From Trebonia sp963767685 (GTDB lineage: Bacteria; Actinomycetota; Actinomycetes; Streptosporangiales; Streptosporangiaceae), in the NCBI GenBank assembly GCA_963767685.1, contig CAVYEZ010000005.1:620001-684000 (forward strand): 64,000 nucleotides of DNA. Reading direction: 5' to 3'. The position numbers and the translations under genes are program-made. Of the stretch, positions 33,105 to 42,472 are shown one piece after another (the stretch's first letter is position 1; each line of letters begins with the position of its first letter). The notes below the pieces were generated by a model. It saw only the letters and a program-made list of their open reading frames with translations. It had not been told where the DNA came from and did not search any database.

Positions 33105-33920
33105 TTAGGCGTCGCGGCGGGTGAGCGCCCAGGCTCCGGCCGCGAGTGCCGCCGCCGCGTAGGCGCATAGCAGGCCGAACGCTGCAGGGGGCGGCAGCGC
33201 GGGCGAGACCGGCCTGATGGCGGTCAGCGACAGCGCCGCTATCTGCTCGGGCAGGAACCTCACCACGTCATCCTGGGTCGAGGCGCCCAGCGGGGCGATC
33301 AGTAGCGGTAGCAGGAACAGGACGACGACGACGGCGCAGATGGCGCCTGCGGTGTGCCGGATGATCGCGCCGAGCCCCAAGCCGGTCAGGGCGATCAGCG
33401 CCGGGTAAGCACCAGCCATCAGTACCGCGCGCAGCACGCCGGGCTGACCGAGCACGGCGTGCGGGGCAGGCGCCTGCAGCGAGGCCTGGCCTGCGAAGAA
33501 CGCCGTGAAGGCGAGGATCTCCCCCGTCGCCAGCGTGACCGCCCCCAGCACCGACGCCTTCGCGGCAAGCACGAGCCGACGCCGGGGAACCGCGGCGAAC
33601 GTGGCGCGGATCAGCCCGGAGGAGAATTCCGCCGTAACCGTGAGCACGCCGAGAACGCCGGCCAGCAACTGCCCGAGCAGCAGCCCGGTGAAGGTGCTGT
33701 CGTGGGTGGGGTCGAAGGACGCGCGGTCGGTCGCGGACATCTGTGCGTAGCCCTCATGGCTCAGCGCGAGCACGGACAGGCCGATCATGCCGACCGCGAA
33801 GACGGCCACGATGAACCAGGTGGAGCGGATCGTTCGGAGCTTGTGCCATTCCATCCGGGCGACAGTGCGGAAACCGTAGCCGCGGCGGGCGGCGCGGTAG
33901 CTGGGCGTCGTGGTGGTCAT
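33105..33920 (-). CDS. ABC-2 type transporter permease
   Basis: 271 residues, about six membrane helices. A cytoplasmic N-terminus with MEWHKLRTIRSTWF, the typical element just before TM1 of ABC-2 permeases, is followed by AEFSSGLIRATFAAVPRR (coupling helix region) and several hydrophobic segments. The start at 33920 overlaps the stop of the ATPase gene by 4 nt (ATGA). The pair should form a small exporter for a drug, peptide or lipid; the substrate is unknown. Confidence 0.9.
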   Translation of the reverse strand: MTTTTPSYRAARRGYGFRTVARMEWHKLRTIRSTWFIVAVFAVGMIGLSVLALSHEGYAQMSATDRASFDPTHDSTFTGLLLGQLLAGVLGVLTVTAEFSSGLIRATFAAVPRRRLVLAAKASVLGAVTLATGEILAFTAFFAGQASLQAPAPHAVLGQPGVLRAVLMAGAYPALIALTGLGLGAIIRHTAGAICAVVVVLFLLPLLIAPLGASTQDDVVRFLPEQIAALSLTAIRPVSPALPPPAAFGLLCAYAAAALAAGAWALTRRDA

Positions 33921-34651
33921 AACAGGCTTCCTGAATAGTCGGTGGCGCCGCCGGTTAGCTGGAAGAACGCTTCTTCCAGCGAGCCGGTGCGGGCGGACAG
34001 GTGGGCGACGGTGGTCTGCGCGAGCAGCCGGCCCTGGCCGATGACGATGAGTGCGTCCGCGGTATGTGCCATCTCGTTGATCAGGTGGCTGGAGACCAGC
34101 ACCGTGCGGCCCTGGCCGGCGAGATGCTTCATCAGGTTGCGGATCCAGCGGATGCCCTCGGGGTCCAGGCCGTTGACCGGCTCGTCGAGCAGCAGGATTC
34201 CCGGGTCGCCGAGTAGCGCGGCGGCGATCCCCAGCCGCTGGGACATGCCGAGCGAGAACTTCCCGGCGCGGCGGTCCGCGGCCTTCTCGATGCCGGTGAT
34301 GGCGAGCACCTCCTCGACCCGCCGCTGGCCGATCGCGTTGCTGGCGGCGAGCGCGGTCAGGTGAGCGCGGGCGGTGCGTCCCGGGTGGAATGCCTTGGCC
34401 TCGAGCAGTGCGCCCACCTCGCGGAGCGGCCAGCGCAGGTCGCCGTAGCTCTTGCCGCCGATCCTGACCTGTCCGGCGTCCGGCCGGTCCAGGCCCATGA
34501 TCATGCGCATCGTGGTCGACTTGCCCGCGCCGTTCGGGCCGAGGAAACCGGTCACCGTGCCGGGGCGGACATCGAAGCTGAGGTTGTTCACCGCAGCCGT
34601 GGACTGGTAGTGCTTGACGAGGCCTCGTGCCTCAATCATCGGAGTACTCAC
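33917..34651 (-). CDS. ABC transporter ATP-binding protein
   Basis: 244 residues: Walker A GPNGAGKST, ABC signature variant FSLGMSQRLGIAAAL, Walker B ILLLDEPVNGLD and the switch His in VSSHLINEM. It is of the bacitracin/daunorubicin exporter-ATPase type (ABC-2 partner). GTG at 34651 is taken as start; ATG at 34639 is an in-frame alternative. It lies downstream of the histidine kinase and response regulator genes on the same strand, suggesting that the two-component system senses the compound exported. Confidence 0.92.
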   Translation of the reverse strand: MSTPMIEARGLVKHYQSTAAVNNLSFDVRPGTVTGFLGPNGAGKSTTMRMIMGLDRPDAGQVRIGGKSYGDLRWPLREVGALLEAKAFHPGRTARAHLTALAASNAIGQRRVEEVLAITGIEKAADRRAGKFSLGMSQRLGIAAALLGDPGILLLDEPVNGLDPEGIRWIRNLMKHLAGQGRTVLVSSHLINEMAHTADALIVIGQGRLLAQTTVAHLSARTGSLEEAFFQLTGGATDYSGSLL

Positions 34652-34844
34652 GCGGACGGGCCGTACCCGTGTCGTGCCCTGGCCCGATCTCGTACGGCCG
34701 CCAAGTGGGCTGTGTTGTCATGACGACCACTGTTCCGCGGCGCTACCGCGGGGTCACCGGGGTGCGCCGGACACTTGGGGTGTGGCAGGCCCTACCCGGC
34801 CGGGTGCGGCCGGCCCTGGAGGGCGGCCCCGGCCGGGTCCTCGA

Positions 34845-35552
34845 TCAGGCTCTGAGGTAGGCGAGGACGGCGAGTACCCGGCGGTGCTGGGCGTTGTCTG
34901 GCGGCAGGCCGAGCTTGGCGAAGACGTTGCCGATGTGCTTTTCCACCGCGCTGGCCGACAGCACCAGCCGCCGGGCGATCGCCGTGTTGGAGTGGCCCTC
35001 CGCCATCAGTGCCAGGAGCTCCCGTTCCCGCGTGGTCAGCCCCTGGAGAGCGTCGTGCCGGCGCTGCCCGGCGAGCAACTGGGCGACGACCTGGGGGTCG
35101 AGCACCGTCGCGCCGCGGGCGACCCGGTCCAGCGCGTCCAGGAACTCCCCGACCCGCGCGACCCGGTCCTTCAGCAGGTAGCCGACCGCGCCGGAGCCGT
35201 CCGCGAGCAGGTCGCCGGCGTAGGACGCCTCTACGTACTGGCTGAGCACCAGCATCGGGGCGCCGGGCAGCCGCGAGCGGGCGGTGATCGCCGCGCGCAG
35301 GCCCTCGTCGGTGTGGGTCGGCGGCATCCGCACGTCAACGACCGACACGTCCGGGCGGTGCGCGAGCACCGCCTCGACCAGGGCGGGACCGTCACCGACC
35401 GCCGCCACCACCCGGTGGCCGTCCTCGGCGAGCAGCCGGACCAGGCCCTCGCGCAGCAGCACCGCGTCGTCGGCCACGACGATCCGCAGCGGGTCACGGC
35501 CCGCGCGGCCCGGCGACGGGCCGGGCGCTGCCTCGCTCGGGGTCAGCAGCAC
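34845..35552 (-). CDS. LuxR-type response regulator of the ABC transporter locus
   Basis: 235 residues: receiver (RIVVADDAVLLREG; phospho-Asp in VSVVDVRMPP; Lys in GYLLKDRV) plus LuxR helix-turn-helix (LTTRERELLALMAEGHSN; VEKHIGNVFAKLGLP). GTG start at 35552 overlaps the kinase stop by 10 nt, so the pair is co-translated. About 19 residues precede the receiver core. It is closely similar in layout to the regulator at 3372. Confidence 0.93.
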   Translation of the reverse strand: MLLTPSEAAPGPSPGRAGRDPLRIVVADDAVLLREGLVRLLAEDGHRVVAAVGDGPALVEAVLAHRPDVSVVDVRMPPTHTDEGLRAAITARSRLPGAPMLVLSQYVEASYAGDLLADGSGAVGYLLKDRVARVGEFLDALDRVARGATVLDPQVVAQLLAGQRRHDALQGLTTRERELLALMAEGHSNTAIARRLVLSASAVEKHIGNVFAKLGLPPDNAQHRRVLAVLAYLRA

Positions 35553-36874
35553 GGCAGTTCCGCGGTGATAGTCGTCGGTCCGCCGCCGGGACTGGTCACC
35601 AGCAGCCGGCCGCCGGCCGCGTGCACCCGGTCGTCCAGCCCCTGCAGCCCGTGTCCCTTGCCCAGCGCCGCGCCGCCGATCCCGTCGTCCGTCACCCAGG
35701 CCCGGAGGGTTTCCTCACCATGCCGCAGCCCGACCACGCACCGGCGGGCCCGGCTGTGCTTTGCCACATTGGTCAGCGCCTCGGCGACCACGAAGTACGC
35801 GGCCGTCTCGACGGCGGCGTCCAGCCGACGGTCCAGGGGCGCTGCATCGAGCTCAACGGGTACGGTCGAACGCGCTGCCAGGGCGGTGAGCGCCTCGCGC
35901 AGGCCGCGGTCGACGAGGATCGGCGGGGCGATACCGCGCGACAGGCCCCGCAGCTCGTCCAGCGCCTCCTGAGTCTGGACAATCGCGTCGGCGAGCGCCG
36001 CCCGGGCAGCCTCCGGCCTGCTGTCGAAATTGTGCTCGGCACGGCCCAGCTCCATCGCCAGGCGGACCAGCCGCTGCTGGGGCCCGTCGTGGATGTCGCG
36101 TTCAAGCCGGCGCAGCGCGGCCGCCTCGGCCGTCACCGCGGCGACTGCCTGCGCCCGGGCGGTGTCCCGCTCCTGTTCAAGACCCCTGATCCTGCGGTAC
36201 AGCGCGGACATGTCAGACAGCAGCACCTGCCCCAGCCCGGCCTGGACGGCGACGCACGCCCGGGTCACCAGCGGCAAGGTACACAGCAGCAGCAGGCCCA
36301 GCGTGATCGCGAAGGCGACGTGCTCGTCCGGCGACAGCAGCCCCAGGCTCACGTAGAGGTGGGACTGCGCGCTGCCCACGCTTATGATCCCGGGCCGCAT
36401 CGAACCGGGCGTGTTCCGCAGAGGGAACGTGGCGACGGCACCGCCGACGAACCACCACAGCCCTGTCACCATCGAGGTGACCAGAACGACGGGGAGCACC
36501 GCCACCCCGTACGCCACGTCGAGCCACAGCCCCGGGCCGGACGCGGCGGCTGCCGTCTTCAGCCTCGGCGGCCGGCTCGCGCCCTCCGCCCCAGCGGCCG
36601 GGGAGCGTACCTTGGCGATCCGCCATCGCTCCATGTCGGCGGGCCACCGCGCCAGCGCCAGGGCGTCGGCCACGAGCCCCGGCCCGCCCGGCACGAGCAA
36701 GCCGACCCCTCCAGCGCATAGGCCACCCAGCACCAGCGGCAGGCCGATCGCGGCGGTCACCGGCGCGGTGAGCAGGTACAGAGACTCCACCAGCGTGCGA
36801 CGCCCCACGCGGAGAAGGACCCTGGCACCCGGCCGCCACCGGCCCCGGACCGCGAAGGAGAACGACTCTGCCAT
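35543..36874 (-). CDS. Sensor histidine kinase (NarL family) with N-terminal membrane sensor
   Basis: 443 residues from ATG 36874. Two pairs of hydrophobic segments form a sensor module of the putative-sensor type (VESLYLLTAPVTAAIGLPLV; WLDVAYGVAVLPVVLVTSMV; FAITLGLLLLCTLPLVTRA). They are followed by a coiled linker, HisKA_3 with LERDIHDGPQQRLVRLAMEL, and a GHKL ATPase (VAEALTNVAKHSRARR; DDGIGGAALGKGHGLQGLDD). It pairs with the overlapping regulator gene and precedes an ABC exporter on the same strand. Confidence 0.93.
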   Translation of the reverse strand: MAESFSFAVRGRWRPGARVLLRVGRRTLVESLYLLTAPVTAAIGLPLVLGGLCAGGVGLLVPGGPGLVADALALARWPADMERWRIAKVRSPAAGAEGASRPPRLKTAAAASGPGLWLDVAYGVAVLPVVLVTSMVTGLWWFVGGAVATFPLRNTPGSMRPGIISVGSAQSHLYVSLGLLSPDEHVAFAITLGLLLLCTLPLVTRACVAVQAGLGQVLLSDMSALYRRIRGLEQERDTARAQAVAAVTAEAAALRRLERDIHDGPQQRLVRLAMELGRAEHNFDSRPEAARAALADAIVQTQEALDELRGLSRGIAPPILVDRGLREALTALAARSTVPVELDAAPLDRRLDAAVETAAYFVVAEALTNVAKHSRARRCVVGLRHGEETLRAWVTDDGIGGAALGKGHGLQGLDDRVHAAGGRLLVTSPGGGPTTITAELPCC

Positions 36875-37024
36875 GGCCCCAGGATAAACACGATCCAGCC
36901 CGTCAACCTCGGCACCGGACGCGCTGGAGGTGGCCATCATTCCCTCGCCGCCGCGCCGATGACGATCGGCAGCACGGTCATCGCCTCTCTCGGCGGCACG
37001 TCCGACACACGCACAGCTTCTGCC

Positions 37025-37975
37025 TTAGGAGGGGAACCCCGCGTTCCTGAGGACTGCCGGGCAGGCGGGGGCGGGGCGGTTGCCGGTCAGGCGGCAGAGT
37101 TCGGCGGTGAGCCAGTCCGCCTCGAAGAGCAGGGCCGCGCCAAGGTCCGTCGTCGGCTGCCGGAGGGCGGCGGCTAGCTGGGGCCACGACTTGCCGGTCA
37201 TCAGCTGCGGAGAGATCGGACCCGAGCCGATCTGGACAGCGCGGTTGCCGAAGTCCAGGAACGGGGTCGACCCGGGCTTGTCGTATTTGGCGAGGATGGC
37301 CTGCTGAGCCGGCGTGAGCTGCTGCAGCTGGCGGTAGCTCCCGCCCGCGTTTGGGTTGGCCTTAGCGTTGACCCGGACGTTGGAGTACCGCTCGACGGGG
37401 ACGAAGGCCAGGTAGGGGCTGGTGTAGTGCGAGCCGTAGAAGGTCCAGCCGTCGACCGGCGCGATGTGCTCGAACTCCGGCGACCGGCTGGTGGCCAGGC
37501 CTGTGAACTGGCCGAACCGGCTGAGCGCGACGATCAGCGGCCAGTTCTCGATCGTGCAGTAGGGGCAGTACTCGGTAGCGACGTAAAGGACTTCGGGCTT
37601 GCCGCTGTCGGTGAGCGGCGGCCCGCTGACGGCGTTAAGCGTGTCGGGGTCGATCAGCAGCGTCGACGAGTACGCGCCGGCCGACGAGGCGGCCGCGGGA
37701 AGTCCGGGCAGGCCGGGCACCGACTTGCCGACCGGCACCGTGGTGACCTCGGTGACCAGCCCGGCCAGCGCCGGGTCGGGGCGCGGGCCCTCGGTCAACC
37801 GGAACGTGGCCAGCGTGGCGGCCGTGACGAGCAGCGCGCACGCGGCCGCGATGATGACGACCCGGCGGCGGCCGGTGCCGACGATGCCGCGCAGGGCGCG
37901 CAGCCCGGGCACGGCGGGGAAGTTGAACTGCCCGGGTACCTGCTCGACGACGTCCGCGTCGTCCTGGTCGGACAT
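37025..37975 (-). CDS. DUF929 thioredoxin-like membrane-anchored protein
   Basis: 316 residues. One N-terminal membrane helix (VVIIAAACALLVTAATLATF) is followed by an extracytoplasmic thioredoxin-like domain with ATEYCPYCTIENWPLIVALS (CxxC) and GSHYTSPYLAFVPVERY, matching DUF929 proteins of archaea and actinobacteria. A role in disulfide chemistry outside the membrane is likely. ATG 37975 has AAAGGAG upstream. It appears monocistronic. Confidence 0.85.
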   Translation of the reverse strand: MSDQDDADVVEQVPGQFNFPAVPGLRALRGIVGTGRRRVVIIAAACALLVTAATLATFRLTEGPRPDPALAGLVTEVTTVPVGKSVPGLPGLPAAASSAGAYSSTLLIDPDTLNAVSGPPLTDSGKPEVLYVATEYCPYCTIENWPLIVALSRFGQFTGLATSRSPEFEHIAPVDGWTFYGSHYTSPYLAFVPVERYSNVRVNAKANPNAGGSYRQLQQLTPAQQAILAKYDKPGSTPFLDFGNRAVQIGSGPISPQLMTGKSWPQLAAALRQPTTDLGAALLFEADWLTAELCRLTGNRPAPACPAVLRNAGFPS

Positions 37976-38093
37976 GCCGCTCCTTTGCCGTTCGTCGAGC
38001 GCAATCGTACTGTCCGTGCGGGTGGCTTCGCCTAGCCGATGGGACGCGCCATGGTAAGGCTCTGGACGCTGGCGACCCTGGGCTGCCTGAGCA

Positions 38094-38789
38094 CTAGGTC
38101 CGCGGCTGGCTAATCAGCTGGCGTATCTCGCGGGCGACCTGGCCGGGCTCTGTCAGCAGCGCAAGGTGATGACTCAGCTGCCGTCTCACCGGCCAGCCCA
38201 GTTCCCGCGCCCTGGCCGCATCGCCCTCGTATGCCTCGCTGAGCTGGAGATAGCCACTGGGGGCAGCTGGCCAGCCCGGCGCGGGCGGCTGAACTTCCTC
38301 CACCATGGCCATCGGCAGCCGGGGGCACCCGGCAGCGAAATGCTGCCGGGCAGCCGGATCGGGAAGAAGCGCGGCCAGTTCCTCCTCCGCCCACCATTGC
38401 GGCCACGGCGGCAGCCAGCCTGACGGGTCGGCCATTTCACGCAGCCGGGCCGCCAGGCCGGGCTGCACGGTCTGCATCCAGGAGCGCCCCGGCGCCGGCA
38501 GCCGGGCGTCGACGAAAACATAGCCCCGGACCATCTCTCCCAGCATCGTCCCGGCCGTGGCCAGCAGCGGCCCCGCGCGGCTGTGCCCGATGAGGATCAC
38601 GTCCTCGCCGGCCGCGCACCCGGCGATCACCCGGGCCTGCCGCAGGTGATACGGCGGCCCCGCCGTGACGGTCCCGGCCAGATCAGGCACCGCTACCGCG
38701 TATCCGCCCCCGGCCAGTTTCTTTGCGACCGGTTCCCAGGTCCCGCAGCCGACCAGCGGACTGTGAACCAGCACCAGCCGAGCCTGCAT
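38094..38789 (-). CDS. Alpha/beta hydrolase (esterase EstC/salicylate esterase-like)
   Basis: 231 residues: LVLVHSPLVGCGTWEPVAKK at the N-terminus, nucleophile Ser in LIGHSRAGPL, a lid, and His in LSHHLALLTEP. It resembles small actinobacterial alpha/beta hydrolases acting on esters. Its first ~50 codons and the upstream ~80 bp are duplicated at 54795-55028. Confidence 0.85.
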   Translation of the reverse strand: MQARLVLVHSPLVGCGTWEPVAKKLAGGGYAVAVPDLAGTVTAGPPYHLRQARVIAGCAAGEDVILIGHSRAGPLLATAGTMLGEMVRGYVFVDARLPAPGRSWMQTVQPGLAARLREMADPSGWLPPWPQWWAEEELAALLPDPAARQHFAAGCPRLPMAMVEEVQPPAPGWPAAPSGYLQLSEAYEGDAARARELGWPVRRQLSHHLALLTEPGQVAREIRQLISQPRT

Positions 38790-38867
38790 GCTTCATTCGT
38801 ATCACCGCCGCAGCCGACCGGCCGCCGGAGGGCCACAAACTCTGCGTCGGCCTCGATCTACGGCTCG
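38633..38867. repeat. 235-bp dispersed duplication, copy 1
   Basis: Covers the first ~50 codons of the alpha/beta hydrolase and about 80 bp upstream. It matches 54795-55028 at roughly 90% by eye. This copy belongs to the intact gene. Confidence 0.8.
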
Positions 38868-39037
38868 GCGGCGGTGACGCGCTCGCGGCCGGGATCGTCG
38901 ACCAAACCGCCGGCGAGGGCGACGTGCGCGCTGCCGCGGTCGAGCTCGCGACCGCGGAGGCCGGCAAGGCAGGAGGCACGCTCGCGACCATCAAGTCCCG
39001 CATGTACGCGTCCGCGCTGGATCTCCTTATGGCCTAG
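38868..39037 (+). pseudogene. 3' remnant of an enoyl-CoA hydratase/isomerase
   Basis: Plus-strand frame DALAAGIVDQTAGEGDVRAA, VELATAEAGKAGGTLATIKS and RMYASALDLLMA ends at TAG 39035. This is the C-terminal trimerisation helix region of the crotonase superfamily (cf. AxxxGIVD..., TLxxIK). The catalytic N-terminal part is absent. It begins exactly where the 235-bp duplication ends, and it ends tail-to-tail with the acyl-CoA ligase gene. Confidence 0.6.
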
Positions 39038-40710
39038 GCCTGTGCCCCCGTGTAGTGACTGGCGTACTGGTCGCGCAGCTTGTACTTCAGGACCTTGCCG
39101 CCGACGGTCTCCGGGAGGGCGTCGGTGAAGATGACGTCCTTGGGTACCTCGTACCCCGCCAGAGTCTGCCGGCAGAACTTGATGATTTCCGCCGGGCCGG
39201 GCTCGCGGCCTGCCCGGCGGATGACGACCGCGGTGACCGCCTCGCCCCAGCGGTCGTGCGGCAGCCCGATGACGACGGACTTGTCAATGTCCGGGTGCTG
39301 GGCGAGCACGGCTTCCACCCGCAGGCTGGAGACGTTCTCACCGCCGGTTTTGATGATGTCCTTGTAGCGGTCGAGCATGATCCGCAGGCCGTCGTCGTCG
39401 TAAGCGCAGCTGTCGCCGGAGTGGAACCAGCCGTAGCGGAACGCCTCGCGGGTGGCGGCCTCGTCCCGGTAGTAACCGGACATCATCGACGGCGACCGGT
39501 ACACGGCCTCTCCCGCCGTCCCGGGGGCGGACGCCAGGTCACCGCCGTCGGTGTCCATGACCATGGACGCCAGCAGCGGGCTGGGCAGGCCCACGTAGTT
39601 CAGCTGCGGGGCGGTGCGCGCGTACAGTTCTGGCCACTTGTCCGGCCAGAAGCGGTAACAGCTGATCGACTCGGTCTGGCCGAAGATCTCGAACGCCAGC
39701 AGGTCGGGCCCGCAGTGCCGCTTCAGGGACTCCAGGGTCGCCGGGGGCAGCGCCGCCCACCCGTACACGGCGACCTTCAGGCTGGTGACGTCCAGGTCCG
39801 GGCTCTCGTTGAGTATCGCGTCGATCGCCCGCAGCATGGCCGGGGAGCCCGCCCATAGCGCGGTCAGCCGCTCGGCCGCGATGGAGCGCGCGATCGCGGC
39901 CGGGTCAGGCCGGCGGCCGATCAGCAGCGTTCCCGCCGACAGGAACACCGAGTAGACGAAGGGCTGGTCGCCAACGTGGTAGAGCAGCGGCAGGTAAGCG
40001 CACAGGCGCAGGTCGTTCTCGACCCGCAGCCCCCGGGTCAGTGACTGCGCGAATCCCAGCGCGGACATGTACGAGCAGGTGTGCGAGATCATCACGCCCT
40101 TGGGCAGCGCGGTCGTGCCCGAGGTGAACAGGATCTCCCAGATATCGTCACCATGGATCTCGACCTCGGGCTCGGCGTCGCGCTGGCCCGCGATGAAGTC
40201 GGTGAAGCTCACGCTGCCCTCGACCGGGTCGCCGCCGACCGTAATGGTGACCGCGACCTCCAGGCCGCGCTCGGCGAACGGCTGCGCGGCGCGCGGCCAC
40301 AGTTCGGCGTCCACGACCGCGAGCCTGGGCTGAACCAGGTCGACCATGGCGGCCACCATGTCCGGGGCCATCATCGGGTTGAGCGGCGCGCTGACCAGGC
40401 CCGCCTTTGCCGCACCGAGCTTGAACAGCAGGCCCTCGACGGAGTTCTCGCAGAACATCATCACGATGTCGCCGCGCCGCAGGCCGCGCGCGAGCAGGGC
40501 GTTCGCGACCTGGTTAGCCACCCGGTCGGCCTGCTGGTAGGTGACCCGGCGGAACCTCAGGTCGGCGTAGGCGCCCTCAGCCCCGATAACCGCCTCCTTG
40601 TCGGGGTAGCTCCAGGTGACGCGCTCAGCCAGGTCACCAACGCTGGCCCGCTCCCAGCGGTTGACGGCGCGCCGGTTGTACAGGCTGGTCACATCGAACG
40701 AAGGTTCCAT
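39034..40710 (-). CDS. AMP-dependent acyl-CoA synthetase (fatty-acid/CoA ligase)
   Basis: 558 residues of the ANL superfamily: ATP-binding P-loop ILFTSGTTALPKGV, A5 region FEIFGQTESISCYRFW, A7 GWFHSGDSC, hinge DRYKDIIKTGGENV and catalytic Lys in GGKVLKYKLRD. It activates a carboxylic acid as CoA thioester. Start ATG 40710 has GAGAGG upstream. It is divergent from the carboxylase operon, and the 149-bp spacer carries two operator-like palindromes, so this ligase probably feeds the pathway encoded by that operon. Confidence 0.93.
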   Translation of the reverse strand: MEPSFDVTSLYNRRAVNRWERASVGDLAERVTWSYPDKEAVIGAEGAYADLRFRRVTYQQADRVANQVANALLARGLRRGDIVMMFCENSVEGLLFKLGAAKAGLVSAPLNPMMAPDMVAAMVDLVQPRLAVVDAELWPRAAQPFAERGLEVAVTITVGGDPVEGSVSFTDFIAGQRDAEPEVEIHGDDIWEILFTSGTTALPKGVMISHTCSYMSALGFAQSLTRGLRVENDLRLCAYLPLLYHVGDQPFVYSVFLSAGTLLIGRRPDPAAIARSIAAERLTALWAGSPAMLRAIDAILNESPDLDVTSLKVAVYGWAALPPATLESLKRHCGPDLLAFEIFGQTESISCYRFWPDKWPELYARTAPQLNYVGLPSPLLASMVMDTDGGDLASAPGTAGEAVYRSPSMMSGYYRDEAATREAFRYGWFHSGDSCAYDDDGLRIMLDRYKDIIKTGGENVSSLRVEAVLAQHPDIDKSVVIGLPHDRWGEAVTAVVIRRAGREPGPAEIIKFCRQTLAGYEVPKDVIFTDALPETVGGKVLKYKLRDQYASHYTGAQA

Positions 40711-40745
40711 GGCGGTCAGCCTCTCTGCAGGCGCGCGCGACACGT

Positions 40746-40765
40746 TAGTGACTTGGAATTCACTG
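40746..40765. promoter_or_regulatory. Operator-like palindrome A2 in the ligase/carboxylase divergon
   Basis: TAGTGACTTGGAATTCACTG fits TAGTKAAT-N4-ATTMACTA with two arm mismatches. It is nearer the ligase start. Confidence 0.5.
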
Positions 40766-40819
40766 ATTGCAGAGTAGAACCCATACGGTCCTTTGCCTAG
40801 GCCGTCTTCCGTGGCAGAC

Positions 40820-40839
40820 TAGTTAATGGCGATTCACTA
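40820..40839. promoter_or_regulatory. Operator-like palindrome A1 upstream of the carboxylase operon
   Basis: TAGTTAATGGCGATTCACTA: arms TAGTTAAT and ATTCACTA with one mismatch and a 4-nt centre, 20 bp before the ATG at 40860. It closely matches a site upstream of the second ligase (53074-53093). Confidence 0.6.
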
Positions 40840-40859
40840 CCCTGACTGGAGTCGACCTC

Positions 40860-42458
<1,599 letters not shown>

Positions 42459-42472
42459 AAGGCGAGGTGCCA

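Noticed and set aside
36941..37024. Short inverted repeats between the histidine kinase and DUF929 genes as a terminator
   Set aside because: Stems are short and interrupted; not convincing without folding energies.
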